NCBI GenBank assembly: GCA_963608705.1
Contig: CAVDHB010000072.1
Coordinates: forward strand, 1-27,172
Direction: 5' to 3'
Length of the DNA stretch: 27,172 nt
Source of the DNA: CAVDHB01 sp963608705
GTDB taxonomy: Bacteria; Bacteroidota; Bacteroidia; Bacteroidales; Bacteroidaceae
Part shown: in pieces, positions 5,004-13,452 of the stretch
Layout of the letters: the number at the start of each line of letters is the position of its first letter
How positions within the stretch are numbered: position 1 is the stretch's first letter
Made by a program: the position numbers and the translations under genes
The notes under the pieces: generated by a model
What the model saw: the letters and a program-made list of their open reading frames with translations, nothing else
Databases searched by the model: none
Told to the model about the DNA's origin: nothing

Positions 5004-6482
5004 ATGATGTTTTTCAGTAGAAGGAAAGGCGTGTCATTGGACGAGGTACGTGCCAAGGAAGAAGAGACACAGCCGAAAAAGAAATGGACTTCCTTCATCA
5101 TTGTCACGGTACTCTATTTAGTATTTCTCGTATGGGTGAGAAGCTGGTGGGGATTGCTGGTTCTTCCGCTTATTTACGATGCGTATATCACTCACAAGAT
5201 AAAGTGGGGATGGTGGAAAAATTTGGAAAACGATGCCTTGCGCTATATTATGAGCTGGGTGGACGCTATCATCTTCGCATTGGTGGCGGCATACTTTGTC
5301 AATCTGTATTTCTTCCAGAACTATGAGATACCTTCTTCCTCTTTGGAAAAGAGCTTGCTGACAGGCGATTATCTCTTAGTGAGCAAGATGAGCTATGGTC
5401 CTCGTATTCCGCAGACTCCTCTCTCCATGCCTTTGACGCAGCATACAATTCCGCTCTTCGAATGCAAATCCTATATTGAATGGCCGCAATGGGAATACCG
5501 CCGTGTGCCGGGATTCGGAAAGGTGAAACTGAATGACATCGTGGTGTTCAACTATCCTTCGGGAGACAGTGTGGTGACATCGCCCAAGTACGCTGCGGCG
5601 GATTATTACACACTCTGTTATGGATACGGATCGCAACTGCTGCCTGAGCATCCCGACTTGAAAACGCTTCCTTTGCCTCAGCAACGGGAATGGTTCAACC
5701 GTTTCTATAATGCGGGAAAAGAGTATATTCTCGCCAATCCGCAGGAGTTCGGACAGTTAATCAACCGCCCGGTAGACCACAGGGAGAATTACGTGAAACG
5801 TTGTGTGGGTCTTCCCGGCCAGACTTTGCAAATAAAGAACCGTATCGTGTACTTGGACGGAAAGCCCAACAAGGAGCCGGACAATGTGCAGTATCAATAT
5901 TTCATAAAACTGAACAGTGCGCTTCCGCAAGAGCTTTGCGATGAGTTAGGAATCAGCAACGAGGATTTGACCAGTCTGAACACCTCTGGCGAAATGCCCC
6001 TGACACGTCGTGCGTATGAAGTGTTGAAGTCTCGTAAAGACTTGGTACAGAGTATCCAGATAGACAATCTTCCCGTGAGCGATGGCTTGTATCCTTTGGA
6101 TGCGATTACAGGATGGACACGCGACAACTATGGGCCGGTATGGATTCCCGCTAAAGGGAGGTCGATAAAACTGACCTTGGCCAACCTGCCTCTGTATGAA
6201 CGTCCTATCCGTGTGTATGAGCATAATGACTTGCAGGTGAGGAATGGAAAGATTTACATTAACGGGAAACAGGCCGACTCCTATACTTTCAAGATGGACT
6301 ATTACTGGATGATGGGTGACAACCGTCATAATTCCGCTGATTCCCGCTACTGGGGTTTTGTGCCAGAAGACCATGTGGTAGGCAAACCTATCTTGATTTG
6401 GTTGTCATTGAACCCGGACAAGCACGGATTTGCGGCCATTCGCTGGAATCGTTTGTTCCGTTTTGTGGATAATATCAAATGA
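5004..6482 (+). CDS. lepB: Signal peptidase I, long Bacteroidetes form
   Basis: 492 residues; cuts signal peptides from exported proteins at the outer face of the inner membrane. Hydrophobic segments lie at about 30-60 and 84-104. The nucleophile is Ser 113 in IPSSSLEKSL, and the general base is Lys 265 in NYVKRCVGLPG. The C-terminal MGDNRHNSADSRYWGFVP box is intact, followed by GKPILIWLS. About 140 residues separate the Ser and Lys boxes and about 170 the Lys and GDN boxes, far more than in E. coli LepB, consistent with the enlarged Bacteroidetes form. The ATG at 5004 is directly followed by a second ATG at 5007. Its stop overlaps the start of the WbqC-family gene (ATGA). Confidence 0.96.
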   Translation: MMFFSRRKGVSLDEVRAKEEETQPKKKWTSFIIVTVLYLVFLVWVRSWWGLLVLPLIYDAYITHKIKWGWWKNLENDALRYIMSWVDAIIFALVAAYFVNLYFFQNYEIPSSSLEKSLLTGDYLLVSKMSYGPRIPQTPLSMPLTQHTIPLFECKSYIEWPQWEYRRVPGFGKVKLNDIVVFNYPSGDSVVTSPKYAAADYYTLCYGYGSQLLPEHPDLKTLPLPQQREWFNRFYNAGKEYILANPQEFGQLINRPVDHRENYVKRCVGLPGQTLQIKNRIVYLDGKPNKEPDNVQYQYFIKLNSALPQELCDELGISNEDLTSLNTSGEMPLTRRAYEVLKSRKDLVQSIQIDNLPVSDGLYPLDAITGWTRDNYGPVWIPAKGRSIKLTLANLPLYERPIRVYEHNDLQVRNGKIYINGKQADSYTFKMDYYWMMGDNRHNSADSRYWGFVPEDHVVGKPILIWLSLNPDKHGFAAIRWNRLFRFVDNIK

Positions 6483-7114
6483 CGGACGTTTGTCTTACCT
6501 CCGCATACCTTGCCCCCATAGAGTATTACACCAAGCTCTATGCGGGCAAGCGTGTTTTTCTGGAATGCCACGACCATTATGTGAAGCAGACTTATCGTAA
6601 CCGTTGTGTCATCGCCGGCCCTAACGGGGCGTTGCAGCTCACTGTCCCCATCGAGAAACCCGCTGGAGAGAAATGCTGCATGAAAGACATCCGCATTTCC
6701 GACCACGGGAAATGGCGGCACGTACACTGGCAAGCGTTCATGTCCTGCTACTTCACTTCTCCGTTCTTTGAATATTATCAGGACGACTTCCGTCCGTTCT
6801 ATGAGAAGAAATACGAGTATCTCTATGACTTCAACTGCGCCTTGCAGGCGAAAGTCTGTGAACTGTTGGATTTGCAGCCGAATCTGATAGAGACTACTGA
6901 GTATAAGAGGGTCTTACCCGACGGGATAGAAGACTACAGAGACCGGATTTCGCCCAAACAGGCAAAAGAAAAGGACGAGACCTTTCAAGCTCGTCCTTAT
7001 TATCAAGTGTTTCAAGAGAAGTGGGGCTTCCTGCCCAACCTCAGTATCATTGACCTCTTGTTCAACATGGGGCCAGAGGGATTGTTGGTACTCGACCGCA
7101 GTATCGTGCGGTGA
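6479..7114 (+). CDS. WbqC-family protein
   Basis: 211 residues resembling the WbqC-like family, whose members are found in polysaccharide loci and elsewhere and are often found next to lepB in Bacteroidetes (known from memory). Typical segments are LTSAYLAPIEYYTKLY near the N-terminus, the NRCVIAGPNG stretch, and WRHVHWQAFMSCYFTSPFFE. Biochemical activity is not established. No signal peptide. The ATG overlaps the lepB stop by four bases (ATGA), showing translational coupling. Its stop is only two bases from that of the convergent GH43 gene. Confidence 0.88.
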   Translation: MTDVCLTSAYLAPIEYYTKLYAGKRVFLECHDHYVKQTYRNRCVIAGPNGALQLTVPIEKPAGEKCCMKDIRISDHGKWRHVHWQAFMSCYFTSPFFEYYQDDFRPFYEKKYEYLYDFNCALQAKVCELLDLQPNLIETTEYKRVLPDGIEDYRDRISPKQAKEKDETFQARPYYQVFQEKWGFLPNLSIIDLLFNMGPEGLLVLDRSIVR

Positions 7115-7116
7115 GG

Positions 7117-8406
7117 TTATTTCACTACTACCTCCTGTCCGTTATTCACCGCTTGAATACGGATAGAGGTACCTTTGATGGCTGTGCGAACGGCCTCAAT
7201 CAGACTCATTTTCCCTCTCACGGCATTTACTTTTACTGCATTCAGGGAGTTATCCATACGGATGAAACAACCGCTGGCGTGGAAGATGGCCTGTGCTGTC
7301 TCGTCAAAGCGTCCGGCAGGAAGGTCGAAGTTCCTTTCCAGGTACACGTTGCGGTCGTCCGTCTTTTGCCATTCAGCGGAAGGAGTCCAGCTGTCTTTCC
7401 AAGGGATGGTGATTTTTCCGTTCTCAATCTTCACTGGCAGCCACAAGTAGCGGGAATCCTGCAAGTCTTTCTTGTTCCAACGGTCAAACATGGCGATGTA
7501 AGCATCCTTCCGTCCATAGACTGGTTGCACATAAGTGCTTTGTCCATAGAACGTCTTGTCCGCATCTACGCCCGTGCAAGGATTATAGTCTAACACTTTC
7601 CACGGTCCCATGATGGAATCGGCCTCGGCGATTTGCGCCACATTGGGATCCCATCCTGTGCAGCCAGAGGAGAGCATATAGTATTTACCGTTGTATTTGA
7701 ATACGGCAGGCGCTTCCCGTGACATCTTCACGAAATTACGGGTAAAGCGTCCGGTCGGTTTCAAATAGTCGTCAGTCAGCTCGTGAATGTACATCGTGGC
7801 GTTGTGTTCGGAAGAACTGAACTGGTAGGCTTTCCCGTCATCGTCCACAAAGACAGTCTGGTCACGGCTCATGGCGTTGTTAGGACGGAAGCTTCCCAAG
7901 TATTTGAAAGGCCCTGTAGGGCTGTCACTTACAGCCACGCCCGCACAGGCTTTGGCGTAGTCTGCACTCTCCACGTGTGCCCACATGACGAATTTCTTCG
8001 TCTTGGCGTTGTACACTACTTTCGGACGTTCCAGCACTTTGGATGGTGCCAAGTCGCTGTTCGGGTCGTCCTTCACTGCCGGAAGCACAATACCCTCATT
8101 TTTCCAATGCAGCAAGTCCTTGGAAGAATAGCAGGAGATGCCTGTGACATCCACTCGGTAGTTTTCCCATCCGTCTTTCTCGAAAAGCAGATAAGTCTTT
8201 CCTTTCTTATATTCTCCATACAGATAGTAGGTGCCGTTGTAATAAAGCATTCCCGCACCGTGTGCGTTCAACACACTGCCGTCTGTGGCATGCCATACTT
8301 TTCCAGACTCAATCCCTTCGGACTGAGCTTCAGCGGCAAATGCCGGCATGGATGAAGCGAGGGTCAAGCCTCCCGCTACCATCATCGTGCAAATAAAACT
8401 TTTCAT
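7117..8406 (-). CDS. Secreted glycoside hydrolase family 43 enzyme, galactanase-like
   Basis: 429 residues. A signal peptide (to about Ala 24, MPAFA) is followed by a five-bladed-propeller GH43 domain to about residue 340 and a beta-rich tail of 90 residues. W-H-A-T-D-G...NAHGAGMLYYNGTYY is like the exo-beta-1,3-galactanase group (GH43_24). Asp 182 in SRDQTVFVDDDG suits the pKa-modulating acid and Glu 231 in REAPAVF the general acid. Gln 289 in YGQSTYV sits where that subgroup is reported to use Gln rather than an Asp base. Probable substrate is galactan side chains such as arabinogalactan; this is inference. It overlaps the DUF4831 gene by four bases and is probably translated with it. Confidence 0.88.
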   Translation of the reverse strand: MKSFICTMMVAGGLTLASSMPAFAAEAQSEGIESGKVWHATDGSVLNAHGAGMLYYNGTYYLYGEYKKGKTYLLFEKDGWENYRVDVTGISCYSSKDLLHWKNEGIVLPAVKDDPNSDLAPSKVLERPKVVYNAKTKKFVMWAHVESADYAKACAGVAVSDSPTGPFKYLGSFRPNNAMSRDQTVFVDDDGKAYQFSSSEHNATMYIHELTDDYLKPTGRFTRNFVKMSREAPAVFKYNGKYYMLSSGCTGWDPNVAQIAEADSIMGPWKVLDYNPCTGVDADKTFYGQSTYVQPVYGRKDAYIAMFDRWNKKDLQDSRYLWLPVKIENGKITIPWKDSWTPSAEWQKTDDRNVYLERNFDLPAGRFDETAQAIFHASGCFIRMDNSLNAVKVNAVRGKMSLIEAVRTAIKGTSIRIQAVNNGQEVVVK

Positions 8407-9464
8407 TTCTCACTTATTTTCATGATACCTCCGTTTGTGCGGTAAAACTGCACCGTGGTGGAAGCGTCTTTGTCAAACAAATCTGAACTAAGTACCTCGG
8501 TATTCCCGAACTGGGAGAAGCTCTCCGTTCCTTTGTATAATTCTGTGCCGTCGGCTGTATAGATGCGGACCGTTCCTTTGCCCGGCACATTGTAATACAC
8601 ACTTCCCTCCTTCTCCTTTTTCTTCTTATCAGTAGGCAGGGGCTCTTTCACTGTTTTCAGGTCAGTCAAGTCCACATACACCGGGCTTCCAGCCAAGTCG
8701 TTGGCTGCCACTACGCCTAATCGTTTGGAGAAGCGGAACAGCAACTGTCCTTTCAACTCTCCTTTCGGTTTCAACATCATGGTAAAGGTGTGAGTGGAAG
8801 TCTTCTCCGTTCCTTTGAACAATTGGAGAAGTGCTGTCTCTTGATTGTCCAAGTTCTTCAACATCAAGCGCAACTGTTCGCCGTCTGTCGGCATGGTATC
8901 CGCCTTTCCACGGGTCAAGTCGTTGCGGCTTTCCCGTATATTGTAGATGTCTTGTGCCGTCAGTTCCGCCATCTTTGCGGTAGATCCGGCTGAAAGTATG
9001 TCCTCTGACATATAGTCCCTGGGGTTCAGCAGTTTCACCACACTGTCCGTGGGGTCGGCTGGTTCTGCCGGTTCTTTTGGAGCGTCTGTATGGATGGCCA
9101 ACAGGATTCCGTCTTTTGTCAAAGCCACCTGAGGTGCGATTGTCTTCTTTTTTAACTTGATGGAATACATCTTGGTGCGGTCTGGGTCTGACTCCGGGAA
9201 CACACGTACTTCTTTTATCGTCCAGGTGGTGAGAGGTGTTTGGGGGACATCCCGCAGTTTCAGGTATTTCTCCGCATAGGGTGCGAATTGCCCTGGTTGA
9301 TATACACTCTTGGAGGCGATGATTTTAACTTTTAACGTCGTTGTAGGCAGACAGTAGGTGACGCCCTCTTCGGTCATCCCTGGTTGGTATTCTTTTACTT
9401 CAGTCTGCGCATTCACGCCTGTAGCCGCTAAGAGCAGCGAGGCGAATAATAGTTGTTTCATCAT
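8403..9464 (-). CDS. DUF4831 family exported protein
   Basis: 353 residues resembling DUF4831, a Bacteroidetes family of unknown function. A signal peptide (MMKQLLFASLLLAATGVNAQ) predicts export to the periplasm. The body is mostly beta-strand in character, with a charged patch KKKKEKEG at about residues 276-283. No catalytic motif is recognised. Its stop overlaps the start of the GH43 gene (ATGA), and it begins 8 bases after the stop of the NAD(P)HX repair gene, so all three may share one transcript. A link to glycan use by the GH43 enzyme is possible but only from position. Confidence 0.8.
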   Translation of the reverse strand: MMKQLLFASLLLAATGVNAQTEVKEYQPGMTEEGVTYCLPTTTLKVKIIASKSVYQPGQFAPYAEKYLKLRDVPQTPLTTWTIKEVRVFPESDPDRTKMYSIKLKKKTIAPQVALTKDGILLAIHTDAPKEPAEPADPTDSVVKLLNPRDYMSEDILSAGSTAKMAELTAQDIYNIRESRNDLTRGKADTMPTDGEQLRLMLKNLDNQETALLQLFKGTEKTSTHTFTMMLKPKGELKGQLLFRFSKRLGVVAANDLAGSPVYVDLTDLKTVKEPLPTDKKKKEKEGSVYYNVPGKGTVRIYTADGTELYKGTESFSQFGNTEVLSSDLFDKDASTTVQFYRTNGGIMKISEK

Positions 9465-9472
9465 GATTTGTT

Positions 9473-10993
9473 TTATTTCTGATAAAGAGTCTTGAACGCC
9501 TTAGGCAATGCGTTGATGATGTCGCTTGCCAAGAGGCTTTCTTCTCCAAATTCATCCTTGGCAATATCGCCAGCGAGACCATGCAGATAGACACCTACAC
9601 AGCAAGCGTTATTCGGTGTATATCCTCTTGCGAGTAATCCTAAGAGGATGCCGGTGAGGACATCGCCGCTTCCTGCGGTGGCCATGCCTGGATTTCCCGT
9701 AGGATTGAAATAGACATAGCCCGTCGGGGTGACAATGGCCGTGTAACGTCCTTTGACAATAATGTAGATTTGACTGTGTATGGCTTGCTGACGAGCTTTT
9801 GACAGACGCTCGTAGGCATTCTGGCTTGCGCCAAGCAAACGGTCTAATTCCTTGGGGTGCGGAGTGAGAATCGTGTTTTTCGGCACTTGTGACAGCCACT
9901 CCTTATGACTGGCGAGGATGTTCAACGCATCTGCGTCTAACACAAGTGGAAGCGTGCCGCTTTCGTTCAGCTGTTCCAGAAAGGCCTCTCCTGTAAGCGG
10001 GGACTGTCCGATGCCTGGCCCGATGGCCACGGCCTTGTATTCGTCGGGCAAGACGGCTTGTGAGAACACATTCTCGTTATTGTCTTCTGAAATCACGGCT
10101 TCTGGCACGGCGGTTTGCAGCATCTCGTTGTTCACCACAGGGGTGTGTATGGTCAGTTTCCCCACACCACTGCGCAGGCAAGCCTTTGCCGCCATGAGTG
10201 CGGCGCCTGCCATTCCCCGGCTTCCCGCAATCAGCAAAGCGTGTCCCATCATACCTTTGTGGGCGAAAGGGCTTCTTTGCAAAAGCCGGGGCTGAATATC
10301 TTTTCGCTCTAATACGGAGTAGTTTTCTGAAATCTGAGATAGTCCTTCCTTGGACAAATGGATGTCAAGAATCTTCACCTCTCCCAAAAACTGCTGGTTC
10401 TCTTTAAAGAAAAAGGAGGGTTTTGGCAACTGTAGTGTCAAAGTAAGATCCGCATGGATAATAGCGTTGGGATTGTTTTGCGAATTATCTTCGCACATCA
10501 GGCCGGAGGGAATGTCTATGGAAACCACTTGTGCCGGACTTTCATTGATGAATCCGACAATGTTGGCGAATCCGTCTTTCAAAGGGCGGTTCAAGCCAGA
10601 GCCAAACAAGGCATCTATCACCAAGGTTTTCTCAGTGATACAAGGTGCGTCGCAAGTGCTGGTTATCTCATGGAAGATGACACCTGCCAAACCACCTTTC
10701 AGCCGTTCGGCGTTGATGGCGCAATCTTCGCTCAATTGTCCTGCTTTGTTGAAAAGATAGGTCTCCACCTCAAAACCTTGTTCAGCCAAAAGGCGGGAAA
10801 CCGCTAATCCGTCTCCTCCATTGTTGCCTGGTCCGCAAAAGACTTTCACAGGAGGATGGTTTGTCCAACGTGTGGTAATTTCTTTTGCCAAGGTACGTGC
10901 CGCTCTCTCCATCAGCTCTATAGAGGAGATTGGCTCGTGTTCGATGGTATAAGAATCCAATGTATGTATTTGTTCTGCTGTAAGTACTTTCAT
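9473..10993 (-). CDS. nnrD: Bifunctional NAD(P)H-hydrate epimerase / dehydratase
   Basis: 506 residues from M-K-V-L-T-A-E-Q. The N-terminal half is the YjeF_N epimerase domain with GPGNNGGDGLAVSRLL. The C-terminal half is the ribokinase-like ADP-dependent dehydratase with GNPGMATAGSGDVLTGILLG. Together they convert damaged NADHX and NADPHX back to NAD(P)H. A longer frame reaches 11218, but family alignment starts at this Met, and a promoter box (10999-11006) lies inside the extension, so the later start is chosen. The transcript would then begin at or within a few bases of the ATG. It heads a minus-strand group with the DUF4831 and GH43 genes and diverges from hpt. Confidence 0.95.
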   Translation of the reverse strand: MKVLTAEQIHTLDSYTIEHEPISSIELMERAARTLAKEITTRWTNHPPVKVFCGPGNNGGDGLAVSRLLAEQGFEVETYLFNKAGQLSEDCAINAERLKGGLAGVIFHEITSTCDAPCITEKTLVIDALFGSGLNRPLKDGFANIVGFINESPAQVVSIDIPSGLMCEDNSQNNPNAIIHADLTLTLQLPKPSFFFKENQQFLGEVKILDIHLSKEGLSQISENYSVLERKDIQPRLLQRSPFAHKGMMGHALLIAGSRGMAGAALMAAKACLRSGVGKLTIHTPVVNNEMLQTAVPEAVISEDNNENVFSQAVLPDEYKAVAIGPGIGQSPLTGEAFLEQLNESGTLPLVLDADALNILASHKEWLSQVPKNTILTPHPKELDRLLGASQNAYERLSKARQQAIHSQIYIIVKGRYTAIVTPTGYVYFNPTGNPGMATAGSGDVLTGILLGLLARGYTPNNACCVGVYLHGLAGDIAKDEFGEESLLASDIINALPKAFKTLYQK

Positions 10994-10998
10994 ATCGG

Positions 10999-11006
10999 CA
11001 AAGATA
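10999..11006 (-). promoter_or_regulatory. -7 box for the NAD(P)HX repair gene
   Basis: On the minus strand the bases read TATCTTTG, an exact TAnnTTTG box, ending 5 bases before the chosen ATG. This leaves almost no 5' untranslated region. No TTTG is found at the -33 distance. Confidence 0.55.
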
Positions 11007-11066
11007 GGGATTTTTCCAATATAAGCCATCGCTTGCCTTGCGAAAATCCGCTTTTTGTGAGAATGG

Positions 11067-11098
11067 TTTGGTGATTCAGAAGAAAAACGGTAAATTTG
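11067..11098 (+). promoter_or_regulatory. Promoter of the hpt-adk-obgE gene run
   Basis: TTTG at 11067-11070, a 20-base spacer, and TAAATTTG at 11091-11098 give a textbook Bacteroidetes -33/-7 pair. The hpt ATG lies 25 bases after the box. No comparable promoter is seen further along the run up to 16686. Confidence 0.8.
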
Positions 11099-11123
11099 TA
11101 GCCAATAAAAAATAAGAACAATA

Positions 11124-11657
11124 ATGGAGCAGGTCACAATCAAAGACAAAACATTTGTGAAATCATTGCCGAAAGAACAAATAGAAGCAAGAGTCGCTGA
11201 GCTTGCGCAGGAAATCAACCAACGTTTCGCCGGTGAGAAACCGGTGTTTCTTTGTGTGTTGAACGGCGCTTTTGTGTTTGCGGCGGATTTATTGCGTCAT
11301 GTGTCATTGGATTGTGAGGTGTCTTTCGTGAAGTTAGCGTCCTATTCAGGCATATCTTCTACCGGGAAGATTCGGGAGATTATGGGACTGAATGTGGATG
11401 TGACTGGAAGGCCGGTAATCATTGTGGAAGATATTGTGGAGACGGGATTGACCATGCGCCACATGATTGACACCTTGAAGGCGCAGAATCCGAAAGACAT
11501 CAAAGTCGCCACGCTTTTGAACAAGCCGGAGAAGATGAAAGTGGACGTGCCGCTTGACTTTATCGCATTCAAGATTCCCAATGATTTCATTGTCGGATAC
11601 GGACTTGACTATGACGGATACGGAAGGAATTTGGCCGATATTTACACTTTAGCGTAA
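11124..11657 (+). CDS. hpt: Hypoxanthine phosphoribosyltransferase
   Basis: 177 residues, normal for this enzyme, which converts hypoxanthine (and often guanine) plus PRPP to IMP/GMP in purine salvage. The PRPP-binding signature is VIIVEDIVETG. CVLNGAFVFAADLLR carries the early phosphate loop, and VKLASYSG and FIAFKIPNDFIVGYGLDY are typical of the family. Cytoplasmic. It is the first gene behind the promoter at 11067-11098 and is followed after 14 bases by adk, a pairing that joins purine salvage to adenylate balance. Confidence 0.96.
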   Translation: MEQVTIKDKTFVKSLPKEQIEARVAELAQEINQRFAGEKPVFLCVLNGAFVFAADLLRHVSLDCEVSFVKLASYSGISSTGKIREIMGLNVDVTGRPVIIVEDIVETGLTMRHMIDTLKAQNPKDIKVATLLNKPEKMKVDVPLDFIAFKIPNDFIVGYGLDYDGYGRNLADIYTLA

Positions 11658-11671
11658 ACACTTTATATTAG

Positions 11672-12250
11672 ATGAAGAATATTATAATTTTCGGTGCCCC
11701 AGGGTCTGGCAAGGGTACGCAGAGTGAGAAAATGATTGCACATTACGGCTTTGCACATATTTCCACAGGAGATGTGCTGCGTAATGAAATCAAAAACCAT
11801 ACGGATTTAGGAAAAACGGCTTCTTCCTACATTGACAAGGGAAGCTTAATTCCTGATGAACTGATGGTGCGCATTCTGGCCAATGTCTATGACCAGCTGA
11901 AAGATGCCAGCGGAGTGATTTTCGATGGATTCCCCCGTACGATTCCACAAGCGGAAGCTTTGGAGAAAATGCTGAACGAAAGAGGCGGCAAGGTCGATGT
12001 GATGCTGGAACTGGACGTGCCGACTGAGGAATTGGTGACAAGACTGATCGAAAGAGGCAAGGTGTCTGGTCGTGCCGATGACAACGAGGAGACTATTCAC
12101 AACAGACTGAATGTATATAACAACCAGACAAAACCGTTGATTGAATGGTATAACACTAAAGGCGTGCATCATCACATTCAGGGTGTGGGAGCATTGGATG
12201 AGATTTTCAGCCAAATCCGCACAGTGATTGACTCTTTGAACGAAAACTAA
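11672..12250 (+). CDS. adk: Adenylate kinase, short (LID-less) form
   Basis: 192 residues; interconverts ATP + AMP and 2 ADP. The P-loop GAPGSGKGTQ is at residues 7-16, followed by ISTGDVLRNEI, the AMP-binding DGFPRT, and RADDNEETIHNRL. The zinc-type LID insert is missing, as expected for the short form of Bacteroidetes. It is 14 bases after hpt and 7 bases before obgE. Confidence 0.97.
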   Translation: MKNIIIFGAPGSGKGTQSEKMIAHYGFAHISTGDVLRNEIKNHTDLGKTASSYIDKGSLIPDELMVRILANVYDQLKDASGVIFDGFPRTIPQAEALEKMLNERGGKVDVMLELDVPTEELVTRLIERGKVSGRADDNEETIHNRLNVYNNQTKPLIEWYNTKGVHHHIQGVGALDEIFSQIRTVIDSLNEN

Positions 12251-12257
12251 CTAAACA

Positions 12258-13448
12258 ATGGCTGAGAGTTCAGGATTTGTTGACTATGTAAAGATATTCT
12301 GCCGCTCTGGAAAGGGCGGTAGAGGTTCTGCGCATCTGCACAGGGCGAAATACGTGGCCAAAGGTGGTCCCGATGGTGGAGATGGCGGAAATGGAGGCAG
12401 TGTATATCTCCGGGGCAACCGAAATTACTGGACGCTCTTGCATCTGCGTTTTAACCGGCATTGGATAGCGGAAAATGGCGGAAACGGAGGCGCACAGAAC
12501 TGTAAAGGTTCGGATGGTGCGGACTTGTATATAGATGTTCCATGTGGAACGGTGGCCTACAATGCGGAAACGGGAGCGTATCTCTGTGATGTGACAGATG
12601 ACGGGCAATGTGTTCCTCTGCTGAAAGGGGGAAGAGGCGGAAAAGGAAACAGCTTTTTCAAGACCGCCACGAACCAGACTCCTCGTTTCTCACAACCAGG
12701 GGAACCACAACAGGAGCTGTTTGTGGTATTGGAGCTGAAGCTGTTAGCTGATGTAGGTTTGGTAGGCTTCCCCAATGCGGGAAAGTCGACACTGCTGTCT
12801 GCCCTTTCTACGGCTCGTCCTAAAATTGCCAATTATCCTTTCACTACCTTGGTTCCGAGTCTTGGCATCGTGCATTACCGGGACACTCGTTCGTTTGTGA
12901 TGGCGGACATTCCGGGTATTATCGAAGGTGCCAGTGAGGGTAAAGGATTGGGTATCCGCTTCTTAAGACATATAGAGCGCAACTCATTGCTGCTTTTTAT
13001 GGTGCCGGGAGATACTGATGACATCCAAAAAGAATACGAGGTATTGCTCAAAGAAGTAACAAGCTTCAATCCTGAATTGGCGGAAAAGAAGAAGGTGCTT
13101 GCCATCACAAAGACAGATTTGCTGGACGAGGAATTGGTGCAGATGCTTTCCGAGCAATTACCCAAGGATATTCCGCACGTGTTCATCTCCGCAGTTACTG
13201 GAGAGGGAATGCAAGCCTTGAAAGACATTCTCTGGAAGGAACTTAACAGTGAGAGCAATAAGCTGAAAGCGATTAGACAGCAATTGCACATACTGCATCA
13301 TGATAAGAACAAGGAAGAAATTGAGGAGGAGTTGAAAGCGGAAGGTGATACTGAAGAAGTATTGGCTCCGGAAGAAGAGAAAAGGGACTATTCTGAAGAC
13401 GACTTTTTCTACTCTGGAGAAGACACGCATGCTCCCAAGAATTATTAA
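12258..13448 (+). CDS. obgE: Obg-family GTPase
   Basis: 396 residues. The glycine-rich Obg fold fills the first 160 residues, including GKGGRGSAHLHRAKYVAKGG and GGDGGNGGSV. The G domain follows with G1 GFPNAGKST, G3 DIPGII and G4 TKTDLLD. Obg binds the 50S subunit and acts in ribosome assembly and stress control. The last 60 residues are strongly acidic (EEIEEELKAE and PEEEKRDYSEDD), a variable tail often seen in this phylum. The PgeF-like gene begins 4 bases after the stop. Confidence 0.97.
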   Translation: MAESSGFVDYVKIFCRSGKGGRGSAHLHRAKYVAKGGPDGGDGGNGGSVYLRGNRNYWTLLHLRFNRHWIAENGGNGGAQNCKGSDGADLYIDVPCGTVAYNAETGAYLCDVTDDGQCVPLLKGGRGGKGNSFFKTATNQTPRFSQPGEPQQELFVVLELKLLADVGLVGFPNAGKSTLLSALSTARPKIANYPFTTLVPSLGIVHYRDTRSFVMADIPGIIEGASEGKGLGIRFLRHIERNSLLLFMVPGDTDDIQKEYEVLLKEVTSFNPELAEKKKVLAITKTDLLDEELVQMLSEQLPKDIPHVFISAVTGEGMQALKDILWKELNSESNKLKAIRQQLHILHHDKNKEEIEEELKAEGDTEEVLAPEEEKRDYSEDDFFYSGEDTHAPKNY

Positions 13449-13452
13449 AGGA

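Noticed and set aside
7111..7593. 160-residue frame on the plus strand opposite the GH43 gene
   Set aside because: It lies antisense within a complete, motif-bearing enzyme gene and shows no domain.
10994..11218. Longer N-terminus for the NAD(P)HX repair protein
   Set aside because: The extension crosses an exact -7 box and the hpt promoter and is absent from the family.
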